Counted from the first letter of the stretch, positions 49,931 through 60,939 are shown. The stretch: 64,000 nucleotides of DNA from Platynereis dumerilii (GCA_026936325.1 JAPTHN010000001.1:168624138-168688137), one strand, 5' to 3'. Made by a program: numbers and translations. The notes: generated by a model from the letters alone, not told the origin.

Positions 49931-50893
49931 TTTATTGCACTTTGTAGATTAGCGATCAGTGTTGAAAAAGTTTTGAAATGGCTTTGCAACTTCATTGACA
50001 GTTACCTGTATTAAATTGATAACAAGAAATTCTTTTAAAAAAAAAGAATTGTAGGGACCTAGTATTAAATATGAGGTTCTTCGAACACCTATCTGTAATA
50101 TTCTTATGTATCTGCTGTTACATCTACCTCCAATGTACCGTTCCTATAACTGTGATTTAACAAACCTACCTACAATGTTACCTCATGATTAGGCATGCCT
50201 AAATACAAGTGTTGGAATCACAGATACCAAACCAGGCAATGAGCCTTTTACATTATCTGTCATGAACATTAAATTTCTATTTCTATAACAATTAATTCTG
50301 ACTTGCATATTTGGATTGTTACCCTTTCCATGTGCTTATGAACATTAGAGCAGTTGTGGGAAGTTGAATATTTGAGTATTTGACCCTTACTCATAAATAC
50401 TCCATTAGAACGTGTCCACAACTCAATAAGAACGCTGTCCACAACTCAATAAGAACGCTGTCCACAACTCAATAAGAACGCGTACCCTCAAGTAGAACAC
50501 CACTGCAGTACACATAAATTGATGACATATAGCACTTGGCTGATTACTTTTCTCTCAGTAGTAAGGGACCTTCCATGTCAATTACTTCCTAATTTGGAGT
50601 ATGCAACACAGATCTGAGATGGTCCCTACAAAAAATTGACAGTTGAATTCGCAGCTTCCTGTGGACCAATGTCATGGAATCTCCAATTTGTATGATACTG
50701 GTGTATGTAGCAGAAACCATTGAACAAGCCATTTAATTCACAATTCAAATTACACTCTGTGCGGTAGTTTAATATCATTAATCAATAAAAATTAGGCCCG
50801 CAGGCATGCCTTCATCTATGCATATTGATATAATGATGCTGTGCTCATTCAAGGCTGAGTTATCAGGTTGTAAGTAGATATCATGCTTGGCCT
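49931..50893. other. Non-coding stretch
   Basis: Contains the 23-bp tandem repeat listed next and nothing else recognisable. Confidence 0.4.
50414..50482 (+). repeat. 23-bp tandem repeat, three units
   Basis: GTCCACAACTCAATAAGAAC plus GCT is repeated three times head to tail, the last unit ending GCG. Confidence 0.95.
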
Positions 50894-50897
50894 TTAA

Positions 50898-51582
50898 AGT
50901 TGAATCCCACAGAGTACAGCTACTCCACCTATTGTACTCCATGTAACTAAACTGTTCAACAAAAATAACCCAGCTGGTGGCTCCCCCGCTTGGTCAAATT
51001 GTTCATATGCATTGGAAAAGCCACAGATTTTTGAAAACAGGGGTAGGCTCACTCAAAGGCTGCTGGCTCAGCCAGGAATAATGGCACTAAACTATAAATA
51101 CACACATTTTGGTTTGATAAACTGGCCTATAATCCAATCCAACTTTTATAAAAATCGGAGAAAGAATCCTTGAGATATTAAAGTTTATTTTACGAGGGAC
51201 TTATTTTTGTTGAACTGTTTTTCATAATTTCATCATATTGTACACCACGTAACTCTCAAAAAACATCGGTAAACCCCCTTCAAAAACTTGTTTTTCAATA
51301 AAGTGTATTTTCAGCTGTATTCCTTGAATTTTTCATGAATATCTCATGGATATTGTTCGAGTGACGCTGCTTTTCATTATAAATGCCAAACATTTTTAGT
51401 ATTTTGCTGTATGTTTTAATGTAATGACATAAGATTTTGAAAAGATCATAGTTCAAAAGTTATGTTGGATAGCCCGTCTATTTTTTTTTACTTTGGAAAG
51501 CTTTGGTTTTGAAGAACTTTTTGGCAAAGTTTCATGAATATTTCATGGATTTTAGATTTCTTGCCAAGTGTGGGATTCAACT
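50898..51582. mobile_element. TTAA-flanked MITE, copy 2
   Basis: Same ends and interior as 25,512-26,202, with TTAA at 50,894-50,897 and 51,583-51,586. Differences are a few substitutions and a short indel near 51,105. Confidence 0.85.
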
Positions 51583-51599
51583 TTAAGGAGACAAGAACC

Positions 51600-51870
51600 A
51601 AGTCAGGTCTAAAAGATGCATGATTGGGTTAACTCAACCTTGGCCATGTAAGGCATTGTTAGCCTTTGGAAAGATGTACCATGACCTTTTTGTGAGCAAA
51701 CCTGGACTGATGTTGGTAAAATGATCGGTCTTTTGGGACACCCAAAGTTCAAGGGTATTGACCACTTTAAAGGGTATCCGTATGGAAGAGTGGCATTCGC
51801 CTTTGGGTTTGAGCAAGGGACAACTTTTTTAAAAGTCTGTTTGTCCTTCAAAGAAGCCAGGTGTAATCTC
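51600..51870 (-). repeat. Dispersed repeat R, copy 2
   Basis: CATGTAAGGCATTGTTAGCC at 51,645 and CTTTTGGGACACCCAAAGTT align with 41,190-41,400. A plus-strand frame continues for about 106 codons from 51,721, but no domain is recognised. Confidence 0.55.
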
Positions 51871-53040
51871 TTATCATCATTCATAGGAATTAAAAGGTGC
51901 TTTTTACCAATGGGGGCCATGGGAATCACAACAGTAAGGAGGCTTGTTACGGAATATGTGGAGGTCTACATGACGCCATGCATGATACAGAAGAACATCT
52001 GTGGATGTGAAACCTACAATTTTTGGGATTCACATAACTAGGTTCACAAAATAGTCTGTTGAGTATATGTCACTCGCATAAAGAATGGAAAGATTCAGAG
52101 AGTCGAGGCTGTGTTTGAATAAGTTTAAGCGAAGCTGAAGTATAATTTAGACACATCTCACGTCCATATACCTCCTTCTTGAAAATAAGGCAAAAGGTAG
52201 AAGAGAAGCCCATCACATCAAAATTAAATGGTAATATCTACATGTTTATAGTCATATTCAGACACTCAGCAGAAATCAGCACAAGAAGCTCTAATATGCA
52301 GCATTATAATTGGATTTGCACGCGATCATTGGGAGTACAACACAATGCACCATGCCAATGGAGTTTGGGTGTGTCTTATAGAAAACTCTTTCATGTTGGA
52401 CATCTCGTATAACATATAGATCAGTATGAATTCATGGCCCCTTTAATCTACCACTCTGCACCATATCTTACTATGTGTATACTGCACACAGTAGATATAT
52501 AAAGATATCAAATTATGAATACTACTGCCTACAAACTCCTGTTATTTCTATTTTGAACTGACTTCCCAAGCTCTGTGTAAACCTACCTTCCCTTTGAATC
52601 GATCTTGTTTAAGAAGTAATTAGTAACCTGATAGTTTTGACTTATATAGGTCTTCCAACATGCCTGAAATCCATATGTCACTTCACTTTGATGTAATTAT
52701 GTCTTAATCAAACTGCAGTGCTCAATTCCAGGAGTAATCAAGTCAACGACCCTTCAAAATCAAAAACTGCCAAAGTAACCCCATTCAAAAAGCTCTTGGG
52801 GAAAAAAGGTGGCAAACTACAGAAGCAAAGAACTGTATAATTGAGGTTTGTGACTTGCACAAAAGGATGGCACTTGTCAATAATGTTTCGAAAGACAAAG
52901 AGGAGACCTTGTTTGCTTATATAATCTGATTTTTGGAGCCTCAGAAAACAGAAAAGCTGAGGTATTGAGCACAGGCCCCTCAATCTCTTCCCTGCAAGCC
53001 TGCCCCTTCCAATGCTCTTCATACATGTATAAACACTATA
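51871..53040. other. Non-coding stretch
   Basis: No gene or transposon end recognised. A minus-strand open frame of 177 codons (52,738-53,271) runs through it and is judged spurious. Confidence 0.4.
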
Positions 53041-53168
53041 TGAGTGAGGGATGGGAGACTGCTGTATGAGGGGAAGAGATTGAGGGGCTGTGTGTAGTGG
53101 GATATGAGTGAGGGATGGGAGACTGCTGTATGAGGGGAAGAGATTGAGGGGCCTGTGGTATTGAGGAA
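53041..53168 (+). repeat. 64-bp tandem duplication
   Basis: TGAGTGAGGGATGGGAGACT begins at 53,041 and at 53,105. The two units are nearly identical and purine-rich. Confidence 0.9.
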
Positions 53169-53417
53169 GAGGGGAGGTGGGGGATGTGTTTGTACATACG
53201 TGGAGGCTGTCAATATATTGCTCTTCTGTTTTTGTCACTAGTTTAGCCTTATTGCTACATGGTCTTGCCACATGTGATAATCACAGACACTCACTGTTCG
53301 TTCTACCAATTCTTGACTTTTTAATTAAAATCATTCAGCAATTTATATTGAAAATAAAATAGAAATTCAATGCGGCGTTGTATGCTCAATTATGTGAATT
53401 TCAACAATACCGGCCCA

Positions 53418-53810
53418 CGCAGACATCCGAAACATGCAGTGACATTATTGAAAGGTTAAAGGGATAATTGTCACAGATCTGTGCTCAATAACAGGTAGAT
53501 ACCACTAATTTCGATCATTAAGGAAACAAAAAATGGTTAATTAGAAGAAGCTTAGACTTAATTAAGTTGACCTAATTCAGTGATTGAAGGTCAATTTTTC
53601 ATTCCGAGACATGCACTATTTTCACATGAATTTCATGACAGCACAGGATTTTTTCCCATGGTAAACAACAAATCAGCAGATTGATCCACGTGCATATATT
53701 TGTTGATTATGCCTGATGTGCTTTTGTGAGCATCAGTGAAACTGGTTCGGCAGGGGTTGGCCATAATTATTGAACTATAACATAGTCACTGCATGTTTCG
53801 GATGTCTGCG
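53418..53810. mobile_element. MITE with 25-bp perfect inverted ends
   Basis: CGCAGACATCCGAAACATGC then AGTGA at 53,418 is exactly complemented at 53,786-53,810. The 393-bp element has no coding frame. A clear target duplication was not found, so the superfamily is open. Confidence 0.8.
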
Positions 53811-54445
53811 GCACCCGGCTCGAACGGACTCACGTGGAATTAATACCTATTTATTTTGCAACTGTGCATGGCCGACATATTACGTATACATGTATATGAT
53901 GTTGGAGTCCCCGATGATTAAGATTGAAATATAAATTTTCATTTAAAAAAATAATTTTTCTTGCCTATAAAAGAGAGAAATATTCAAATAAGATTCAAAA
54001 TGTGAAATTGTGAATAGTTATGTGTAATTCAACATTTCACTACAAGTCGTGATGGCAACATTTTTAACATATGAAAATATGAATGAAATTGTGTTATTGG
54101 ATTTTTGTGTCACGATCTGTGTTTAGAGAATTTTATCATAAATAACTGAATCTTTCTTGAAGTTGTTATTAAGATGGCATGTTGCCATGGAAATACAACT
54201 CATTATTAAAATACTCCGTGTTCCGTCGTATTCCTATACTGCGTCTCACAATGCTAGACTTGATGACTCATATCCAGTTAGCTAGGTCTTGTCATATACT
54301 TGACATGTTATCAGCACAAGTCAGACCACTCACCAGCGAGATATATGCCCTGCAATGACAAAACGACGCTCATTACAATGTAAAAGATAGGTCCTGCCGT
54401 GACATCTTCGATGTCATCAAACTGCCGATTGGACTCACTCGTAAT

Positions 54446-54637
54446 CATAGGCGTACGGGACGGCTGTCTGGCGGGGGGGCTGTGACTATTTTGCCCTGAA
54501 ATTTTAACATGGCGTGAATGTGACCAGGGCAGTGGATCTGCCCTGATTGGTCAGGATTTGCCCTGATATATGCCATTTGCCCTGATGCCAGGGGGGGCTG
54601 CAGCCCCCCCCCTGACCCCCTGCGAAATACGCCTATG
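54446..54637. mobile_element. Short hAT-like MITE
   Basis: The ends CATAGGCGTA and TACGCCTATG are perfect complements, followed by G-rich and C-rich foldback arms around GGGGGGCTG / CAGCCCCCC. Flanking octamers CTCGTAAT and CTTGTCAT match at 6 of 8, consistent with an aged hAT duplication. Its interior has several TGCCCTGAT words. Confidence 0.65.
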
Positions 54638-54875
54638 CTTGTCATATGGTTACCCTGTGCAGTTCTAAAATAAATTTTGAAATTAAAAAAAAAGGCAAAA
54701 TCTGTATTTGCATTCAAAATGCTGATAAATTATGCATTGTGCAACTTGTTTGATAGAACTTATATTGCCAACAGGATCATTATATTGACATCCACGAAAG
54801 GTTTTGCTGTATTATAAAGAGATTACTATCCCAGAAGAAAAATACACGAAAACACAAGAATAAAAAAACGCATGA

Positions 54876-55062
54876 TATCGCTCCGTGGTACAATGGTTAG
54901 CATTCTCGCCTTGTACACAAATCCCGCTCCGGCCATGTCCAGAGGTTATCACTATATCACTATAATAATTGGTATGATTGCCTTTCAGTCTGGTAGACAG
55001 ATTTATCTGGAATGGGCAATATATAAAATCGTGCTAGTTTTATTATTATATATTATTATGAT
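54876..55062 (+). mobile_element. tRNA-derived SINE, copy 2, box B lost
   Basis: Aligns with the SINE at 1,526: GCTCCGTGGTACAATGG, CCGCTCCGGCC, GTCCAGAGGTTATCACTATA, CAGATTTATCTGGAATGGGC and an ATT-rich tail. The segment that carries GGTTCGATCCC in copy 1 is missing, so internal polymerase III promotion is probably lost. Confidence 0.8.
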
Positions 55063-57753
55063 AGTGATTTAATTAGAGCTCCGCGTTTCAGGAAACAATT
55101 TTTGTTATTTAAGAGACATACTTTCCCTCATTCATAATAATATACAGGTCGATGCTTATCCTAAAAATTATCATGGAACAATAGTTCAATTATTTTGTGT
55201 GACATTCTGAGTTAATGGCATGCAGGATAGACATGGCTAATATACTTTTTATATCCTAGTTTTGCAAATAATAGAACTGTTGTTGCAGTGTGACATATAC
55301 ATGCAGGAACATGAGTTTGGATATAAAATGTTCCTATTTATATCGCTTATTAGATTTAACATAAACTCTTGAAACATAGACTTTCCTTTTCAAGTTGCAA
55401 GGTAGCTTTTTTGTGTGATGATAATATTGATAAAACTATAGGATTATAGTTATCTTGAGTTATGCCCAGGTTACCTTACTGTTCTTTGCACATTGTGGTC
55501 CATTTAAACTTCAAACAGGTTAGGCCACGTCATTCACTGCATGTTAGTAATTTTCACTTAAAATGTTTATAAATACCAATCCGCTTGTCGGGCGCTTGTC
55601 ACTTCAAAAAAAAAGTTTCGTTATTGACATCGATTCAGCTGGAAATGCCATATATGGACCAATTAAACAATATTTTTAAAGACTGACATAAACTAGCGAC
55701 CACATCATTTGAAGTCCATTCGAAACATTTTGCCACAGTCATAACTGTTTGTTTCCTCCTCATTGAAATCTGTCTCGGGACACCCAGATGACACTCGCTT
55801 TTTTTTCCTGATTGTTTGAGCTTTGAAATACTAATCGCCACTCTGGCACCGAACAACAGACAGATCCAGGATATAATTGATTTCAATAAATGCAACATAC
55901 TCCTTATTTCCTTGCATTTTCTTTAATTTCTTTGGGATTGTAAAAATTCCAACAAGCTTTGTACAGGATAATAGCGTGTTTGTTTGATCATTCACATTTT
56001 TATTTCGCTGCAATTTTCTAAATACAATTATCTTCGTTCTTTGAAAGTTCTTAAGTTCTTAACTCAATTAGCACTTAGCTCTGGGTTAGAACTTAGAACA
56101 TTCGCATCAGAATCTCATACATGCTCACTTCTTGTGTTTTTAATTTTAGTCAAGCAGGGATTTTTCTACTTAGTACCTCTTAAGGGACCCTCCCTAAAAT
56201 GTTTAGTCCTTTCGGGAAAAATCCCTACTAAAGACAAGGGATTATAGCTAGCAGTCATACTGAAACAGTGTCAAATAATGGAGTGAGATTAAAATCTAAT
56301 CACCTCATCAACACTATCAGAGCAGAAGATATTACAACAGAGCCATGGATTATTTACCTTACATTGATCTATTGGAACATTGCAAGATCTATTTATCCGC
56401 ATAGGACTATCTTTTTACCATACCTCGATTGTATGGGATATCTTGAAACGACCAATCATTGTATTTCCCTCTAGACGACGAAATATGAAGTAAGGGATTA
56501 TAATTATCCAAAATTCATGTCAACACAAAGAAATTTTGCCAACTCACCTGACAACTGTGAAGCCATTTAATTCATATTAAATAATTCTAAAGGTGTACTT
56601 ATTCAAAGATGTGGTCAACAATAACTCCATACTCCATAGACAGTTCTGCGTGGTGTTATATGGCTGACAACAATTATATTCATACTAATTCGGCTTTTTT
56701 TAAAACATGTGCTTTTTACTATCTAGACAATGTTATAGTCAAACCTTCACCAACCATGTGTCAGCAGGGTGAGTGAAAATTAATAAAAGGACCATTGCAT
56801 AAGAATGAAGTAATGACAATCAGCCAGTTTACCAGTTTTGGTTGATTTTCAAAACTTGAAAAGTTCTAATGGTCTGTATTGTAGTGAAGTGCTAAGAAGG
56901 ATGACAAAACTGATTTTTAGATAAATTCAATTGCAAGAGAAAGTATTGAAGTCATTTCTAAATTCTCAATACAAACAGGGCTAGTATCAACAAAAGTAAG
57001 ATGAAGGAAGGGCACCAGAGAAGAAGTTTGCCACACCCTATTGGGATTACCCTTCCAATATACTTTTTATATGCAAAATGCAATAGATTAAATTCGAAAC
57101 GTGTTCCAATATTAATGAATAATCTATCAATTGTTAATAATTCCAGTGACCAAAGTCATAAAAGTAATGAAGGAGCTCACTGCTCTTTCGTTTTGATTCA
57201 GAAATTTACTGAATTTTTTAAATAGGTATTTAGAGGCCACATATGCTTGGCAAATGTCTTGTTGCATATCTACACACTTCCCTTTATTGCACTTTATGCA
57301 ACCACAAACTATTATTGACGAATATGAAGAGCTTTCGGGAGTTCAAATATATAAAGGGTAGGCTTACACCAAGACAAATACAATATAAGATTACAATGAA
57401 AATCAATTCTGCCTATCTTCTTTCTCAAAGACTCTAAATTTAGCTCTTCCATATACACAACATGTGGGAAAAATTGCATTGCAAAGAGATTAAGATTTGG
57501 ACCTTATTGACTTGCAGACAACAATTCTGTGGTCAGAATGTGCATGCCTCATACCACAGACTTTGTTGCTAATAAATGACAATGATGAATGGTTAATTCG
57601 ATGAAGTGATTGTGGGTATACAATTTTCTACACTGAATTGCATGATTATGATGACATTTACACCATATGTGTAAAATCCACAACCTTTGCCCCAGATTCT
57701 GAAATAACTGATTTAATGGTGAGATCGACTGTTTTCTTTGGTGCCTTCCTGTC
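55063..57753. other. Non-coding stretch, likely intron
   Basis: AT-rich with short unrecognised frames. A foldback near 56,155-56,232 (AGGGATTTTTCTACTTAGTA against a complement containing GAAAAATCCCTACTAAAGA) may be a small decayed element. Its position suggests intron of the gene whose exon lies at 63,752-63,817. Confidence 0.4.
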
Positions 57754-57756
57754 TTA
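57754..57756. repeat. TTA target-site duplication, left
   Basis: TTA directly before the left inverted repeat, matched by TTA at 63,574-63,576. PIF/Harbinger elements duplicate TWA on insertion. Confidence 0.9.
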
Positions 57757-57771
57757 TGGCTAGTTCTCACG

Positions 57772-58330
57772 GAGACGTATCAGAGGGTTTAAGTGACGGC
57801 GTTTCTTATATTTCCAGGAAAGGGCAAAGATTTGAGCATGTTCGCCGTCAATTTTGGCTTTACGGCGCAACAGGAACAGCATGCGTCGCTTTAAGAGGTC
57901 TTTCTACGCAATTCCTAGAAATTTGACGATGCAGGAAAAAAAGATTCAACCGGTTGAATCTTTGCGAGGAAAGAAGTGGTGAAGCAAGAAGAAGCGTAAA
58001 AAGAAATCAGTGCGCGCCGCAGATTTTTAAAGTTGCGACGCACAAAGAAGAGCTTCGACGCAGAAACAGCAGTGTAGCAGAAACCTCTTGCTTCATGTCA
58101 CATGTTTCAGACACGCGTCGCAGAAAGACACATGTTCGACGCACGTGAGAGGGTGCGCGCCGCGTCTTTTGGACCCCCAATGCAGCAGACAGAGTGGCGC
58201 CTGAGTGCATGCGTTGTTCTATTTTTAGCATCAACCCTTTGTCTGCGTGTCACCCTCTTTTTGCGCAGCGGCTGGGGCAGCAGCAGCGAAGCAGGGGGGG
58301 CGAAGGAGGGGGAAAGAGGCGGTCCGCACC
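57772..58330. promoter_or_regulatory. Left subterminal region with repeated CGACGC words
   Basis: Many GCGTCG, CGACGC, GACGGCG and CGCCGTC words in both orientations, for example near 57,797, 57,842, 57,885, 58,037, 58,052, 58,113 and 58,137. Similar words fill 62,995-63,550 at the other end. In this superfamily the accessory protein and transposase bind near the ends, so these are candidate sites. That is inference. Confidence 0.5.
57943..57960. repeat. 18-bp perfect palindrome
   Basis: GATTCAACCGGTTGAATC, 186 bp from the left end. The related MITE has GATTCAACCTGTTGAATC 197 bp from its left end, which suggests a conserved dyad binding site. Confidence 0.9.
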
Positions 58331-58335
58331 CTGCA

Positions 58336-58343
58336 TATATATA
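58336..58343 (+). promoter_or_regulatory. TATA box of the accessory gene
   Basis: TATATATA lies 137 bp before the start codon. Initiation would be expected near 58,366 in CCATACCCACTCAG, giving a 5' leader of about 110 nt without an upstream start codon. Confidence 0.65.
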
Positions 58344-58479
58344 GAGGAGGCCAGTTTAGAGCACCATACCCACTCAGACCTTCGACCAGAACACACCTAG
58401 AATCCACGACACTATTATCAACTGCTACATTTGCTGCTACTTTTGTTGCTACAATTGTACTTCAAATTGCTGCTACAAC

Positions 58480-60429
58480 ATGGGACCAAAGAGGAGAAAG
58501 GGCACCGTCGTCACCAGGGCACCAACCAAGCTCAGCACCAGGTCAACACTCCACACTCCTGGGAGCACTCCAGTGACAACTCCAGCTACAACTCCAGCTG
58601 CAACTCCTCTCCATGAACCTTCAGATGCTGCAGTGACTGCCTTCTTTACTACAGCCATGGCAGACCTCTCTCTACCTGGGCTCTACACCTCCACTACAGC
58701 TGGCAGCCAGACGAAGACCACCACTTCAACCACCAAAGCCACTGTCGTCAGCGAGACCATCTTCGAGGGCCGGCCAGAAGACAACACAACAGAAGAAGAT
58801 TCTTCAGTTGAACTCTTTGAAGAGGAAGGAGACAAGCCTGCTGACAAGCCTGCCAAGCCTGCTGCCAAGCCTGCTGACAAGCCTGCCAAGCCTGCTGCCA
58901 AGCCTGCTGCCAAGCCTGCTGCCAAGCCTGCTGCCAAGCCTGCTGACAAGCCTGCTGCCAAGTCTTCCACGGGTCTTCCAGAGCCTACTGCCAGGTCTAC
59001 TCCAAAGAAGCAGACTCCAAAGAAGCAGACTCCAAAGAAGCAGACTCCAAAGAAGCAGACTCCGAAGAAGCAGACTCCCAAGAAAACAGCAGAGAGCCAG
59101 CCTGTTCTTGCTCTAGACAGAGTGGCCATCCATGAGGACACCTTCGAGGAGGAAGAAGAAGACTCTGCTGATGACACCCCTGCAGCTGCTGAAGCCAAGT
59201 CCAAGGGCAAGAAGGGCAAAGGGAAGGCCCCCAAGCCAAACATCCGCAACAACCTGGGCATCACAGCTGAACAAGAAGATGACCTCATCAACTGGTACAA
59301 GGAGCATCCTGTGCTGTACATGAAGGGGACCAGAGGCTACAAGGGGAACGAGAAGCTGCTGCTGGACTCAGAAAAAGCAAAGGAGCTGGGCCCCAAGTAC
59401 ACCTCCCAGGACATCTTCAACTGGAGGAAGACAGTGCGCACTCACTTCTCCAGACTCGTCAGGCCTGAAGCTTCAGGAGCCGCCAGGAAGGAGACGCTCA
59501 CAGAGAGGGACCAGTACATCCTGAACAACTGTCGGTTCCTGAAGGACTCCATCGTCCACAAGCCAGGGAAGGAGCTGTCCGCCATCTCTCAACTGTCTGC
59601 CAACCGGCCAGCCTCAGACTCCGAAGATGACAGCTACAACCCTGAGGATTCCCTGCCAGCTTCGTATGACATGTCGGACCTGCCACCACCTGAACAGCCA
59701 GCACAGGACAGACCTGAGAGCCAGCAGTCCCAAGTCTTCCCTGGAGCACCAAAGCCTGGAGCCGCTGCCAAGGGAACCAAGAGGAAGGCCCCAGGAGATG
59801 AAGCCATGCACTCCGCCATGCACGTCATCGCAGGCAGCATGCAAGCCATGTCCTCCGCCAAGAAAATCCTGAAAGGCTCTGGCTGCAAGATGTGCCCCGA
59901 CCACCAGGAGTTGACACCCGACCAGGAGTACTGGAGGATGAAGTGCCAGGACCTCTACCACGTGGGAGTGCACGCCAGCCCTGAAATCAGGAGGCAGATG
60001 GTCAGGACCATTGCAGAGGCCGCCCTCTACTGGGATGATGAGGTCACCCGCCAGTCAAGACAGCATCAGGAGCACACCTTCCAGCCTCCTCATCCTCCTC
60101 AGCGCCTGCAGATGCCACCTCCTCCTCATCCTCCTCCTTCTTCGACGTATGTGCCATCACACCACCAGCACCATCCCCAGGCTTCCAGCAGCAGCCATCA
60201 CTACCAGCAGCACCAGCCCAGGGAAGGAGGATCCTCCAGGCAGACTCCCAGCTACACCCCGATGCAGCCCAGCCACTCCACCATGACACTGATGATGGAT
60301 GCACAGGAGAGCCCCGAGAAGTACGGCTACCCCCCTGGACCCAGCTTTGGTCAACCGGCCGCCCATCACCAGCACCAGCCTTCCCCTTCGCCCAGTTGGA
60401 CTTCAGGTCTCCTTTCTCCACGAAAGTAG
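58480..60429 (+). CDS. Harbinger accessory DNA-binding protein, MADF/Myb-like, 649 aa
   Basis: The second gene of Harbinger elements encodes a Myb/SANT/MADF-type protein that helps nuclear import of the transposase and binds element ends. Here residues about 262-328 form a MADF-like three-helix domain (EQEDDLINWYKEHPVLY, then DSEKAKELG, then IFNWRKTVRTHFSRLVRP). Before it come basic PKRRK (3-7), a KPA/DKPA repeat (about 118-162), six TPKKQ repeats (about 174-203), an acidic run (222-230) and KGKKGKGKAPKP. A conserved-looking helical block lies at about 471-523 (CPDHQELTPDQEYWRMKCQD). The tail is rich in His, Pro, Ser and Gln. The start AACATGG has a good context. There are no introns. It ends 35 nt before a histone-type stem-loop. 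The lysine/proline/alanine repeats recall histone H1 tails. Opposite-strand frames here are shadows of the repeats. Confidence 0.88.
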   Translation: MGPKRRKGTVVTRAPTKLSTRSTLHTPGSTPVTTPATTPAATPLHEPSDAAVTAFFTTAMADLSLPGLYTSTTAGSQTKTTTSTTKATVVSETIFEGRPEDNTTEEDSSVELFEEEGDKPADKPAKPAAKPADKPAKPAAKPAAKPAAKPAAKPADKPAAKSSTGLPEPTARSTPKKQTPKKQTPKKQTPKKQTPKKQTPKKTAESQPVLALDRVAIHEDTFEEEEEDSADDTPAAAEAKSKGKKGKGKAPKPNIRNNLGITAEQEDDLINWYKEHPVLYMKGTRGYKGNEKLLLDSEKAKELGPKYTSQDIFNWRKTVRTHFSRLVRPEASGAARKETLTERDQYILNNCRFLKDSIVHKPGKELSAISQLSANRPASDSEDDSYNPEDSLPASYDMSDLPPPEQPAQDRPESQQSQVFPGAPKPGAAAKGTKRKAPGDEAMHSAMHVIAGSMQAMSSAKKILKGSGCKMCPDHQELTPDQEYWRMKCQDLYHVGVHASPEIRRQMVRTIAEAALYWDDEVTRQSRQHQEHTFQPPHPPQRLQMPPPPHPPPSSTYVPSHHQHHPQASSSSHHYQQHQPREGGSSRQTPSYTPMQPSHSTMTLMMDAQESPEKYGYPPGPSFGQPAAHHQHQPSPSPSWTSGLLSPRK

Positions 60430-60541
60430 AAGACCAGATGCAGCAAAGACAACAAAAAACCTTGGCCCTTTTAAGGGCCACCAAATCCTCCCAAAAGGGC
60501 AGGCCACGTACACATCTTATGTTGACAAAAAAAAAAGAGCT
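60430..60541 (+). repeat. 3' flank paralogous to the transposase 3' flank
   Basis: From the stop codon on, this sequence matches the minus-strand 61,575-61,473: AGATGCA, ACAACAAA, the stem-loop, ACCAAATCCTCCCAA, GTACACATC and TATGTTGACAAAA. The two copies form a large inverted repeat between the convergent genes. Confidence 0.85.
60464..60479 (+). terminator. Histone-type 3' stem-loop of the accessory gene
   Basis: GGCCCTTTTAAGGGCC followed by ACCA lies 35 nt after the stop. It fits the metazoan histone mRNA consensus: six-base stem beginning GG, four-base U-rich loop, stem ending CC, then ACCA. In histone mRNAs this element binds SLBP and directs cleavage without polyadenylation. A clear purine-rich U7 site just downstream is not obvious; AAAAGGGCAGG at about 60,493 is a weak candidate. 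A possible polyadenylation hexamer ATTAAA exists at about 60,652. Confidence 0.7.
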
Positions 60542-60640
60542 TGTGTTGACCGAAAAGAGCCAAAAAAGAGCAAAAAAAACGTTGACAATCCCCAAAAAAA
60601 AAGTCCCCCAAAAAAAAAGTCCCCCAAAACAAAAGTCCGG
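60527..60640. repeat. A-rich tract with CCCCC interruptions
   Basis: Runs of A separated by AGAGC, GTTGAC and CCCC words. Low complexity; the GTTGAC word occurs three times between 60,520 and 60,590. Confidence 0.7.
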
Positions 60641-60724
60641 TCCTGGCCTTCATTAAAAGTAATCACCTTCATAAAAGCAAGGTGCTAGTTCCCCCTTTCT
60701 TTGCCCCAAAACATACCAAGTGCA

Positions 60725-60872
60725 GCACTAGTACAAGTGCTGCATTCTTTGGTATAAACATATTTTTATTGCACTAGTACAAGTGCATGAATTTCTTAAT
60801 TAAAATGTAATGCACTAGTACAAGTGCTTTGCTTTTAAAAATTGTGTTGGTTGGTTGCACTAGTACAAGTGC
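60725..60872. repeat. Four copies of a near-palindromic 16-mer
   Basis: GCACTAGTACAAGTGC occurs identically at 60,725-60,740, 60,771-60,786, 60,812-60,827 and 60,857-60,872. The spacers differ in sequence and are 25-30 bp. The word reads almost the same on both strands (GCACTNGTACNAGTGC). A degenerate relative, CACTTGTCTAGCTCAAGTG, is near 60,888. Confidence 0.95.
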
Positions 60873-60939
60873 ATCACTTTGTAATTTCACTTGTCTAGCT
60901 CAAGTGGCAGGTAGATAGCTAGATAGCTAGCTAGATAGA

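Noticed and set aside
50414-50482. Three regular repeats considered as a CRISPR-like array
   Set aside because: Units are head to tail without spacers, and the DNA is eukaryotic.
51721-52041. A 106-codon frame with a minus-strand partner and a related peptide near 41.2 kb
   Set aside because: The similarity follows from repeat R itself. Both strands stay open and no protein family is recognised.
52738-53271. A 177-codon minus-strand open frame
   Set aside because: It runs through a 64-bp tandem duplication, which creates its internal repeat, and shows no domain or signal.
58683-59321. A 212-codon frame opposite the accessory gene, with Gly/Leu/Ala and Phe/Cys repeats
   Set aside because: It is the antisense reading of the KPA and TPKKQ repeats; GC-rich repeats keep several frames open.
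60480-60540. A U7-pairing histone downstream element
   Set aside because: Only weak purine-rich stretches are present, and they differ between the two gene ends, so I do not claim it.
60044-60595. A 183-codon minus-strand frame over the accessory gene end
   Set aside because: Overlaps the coding and stem-loop region antisense and has no recognisable domain.
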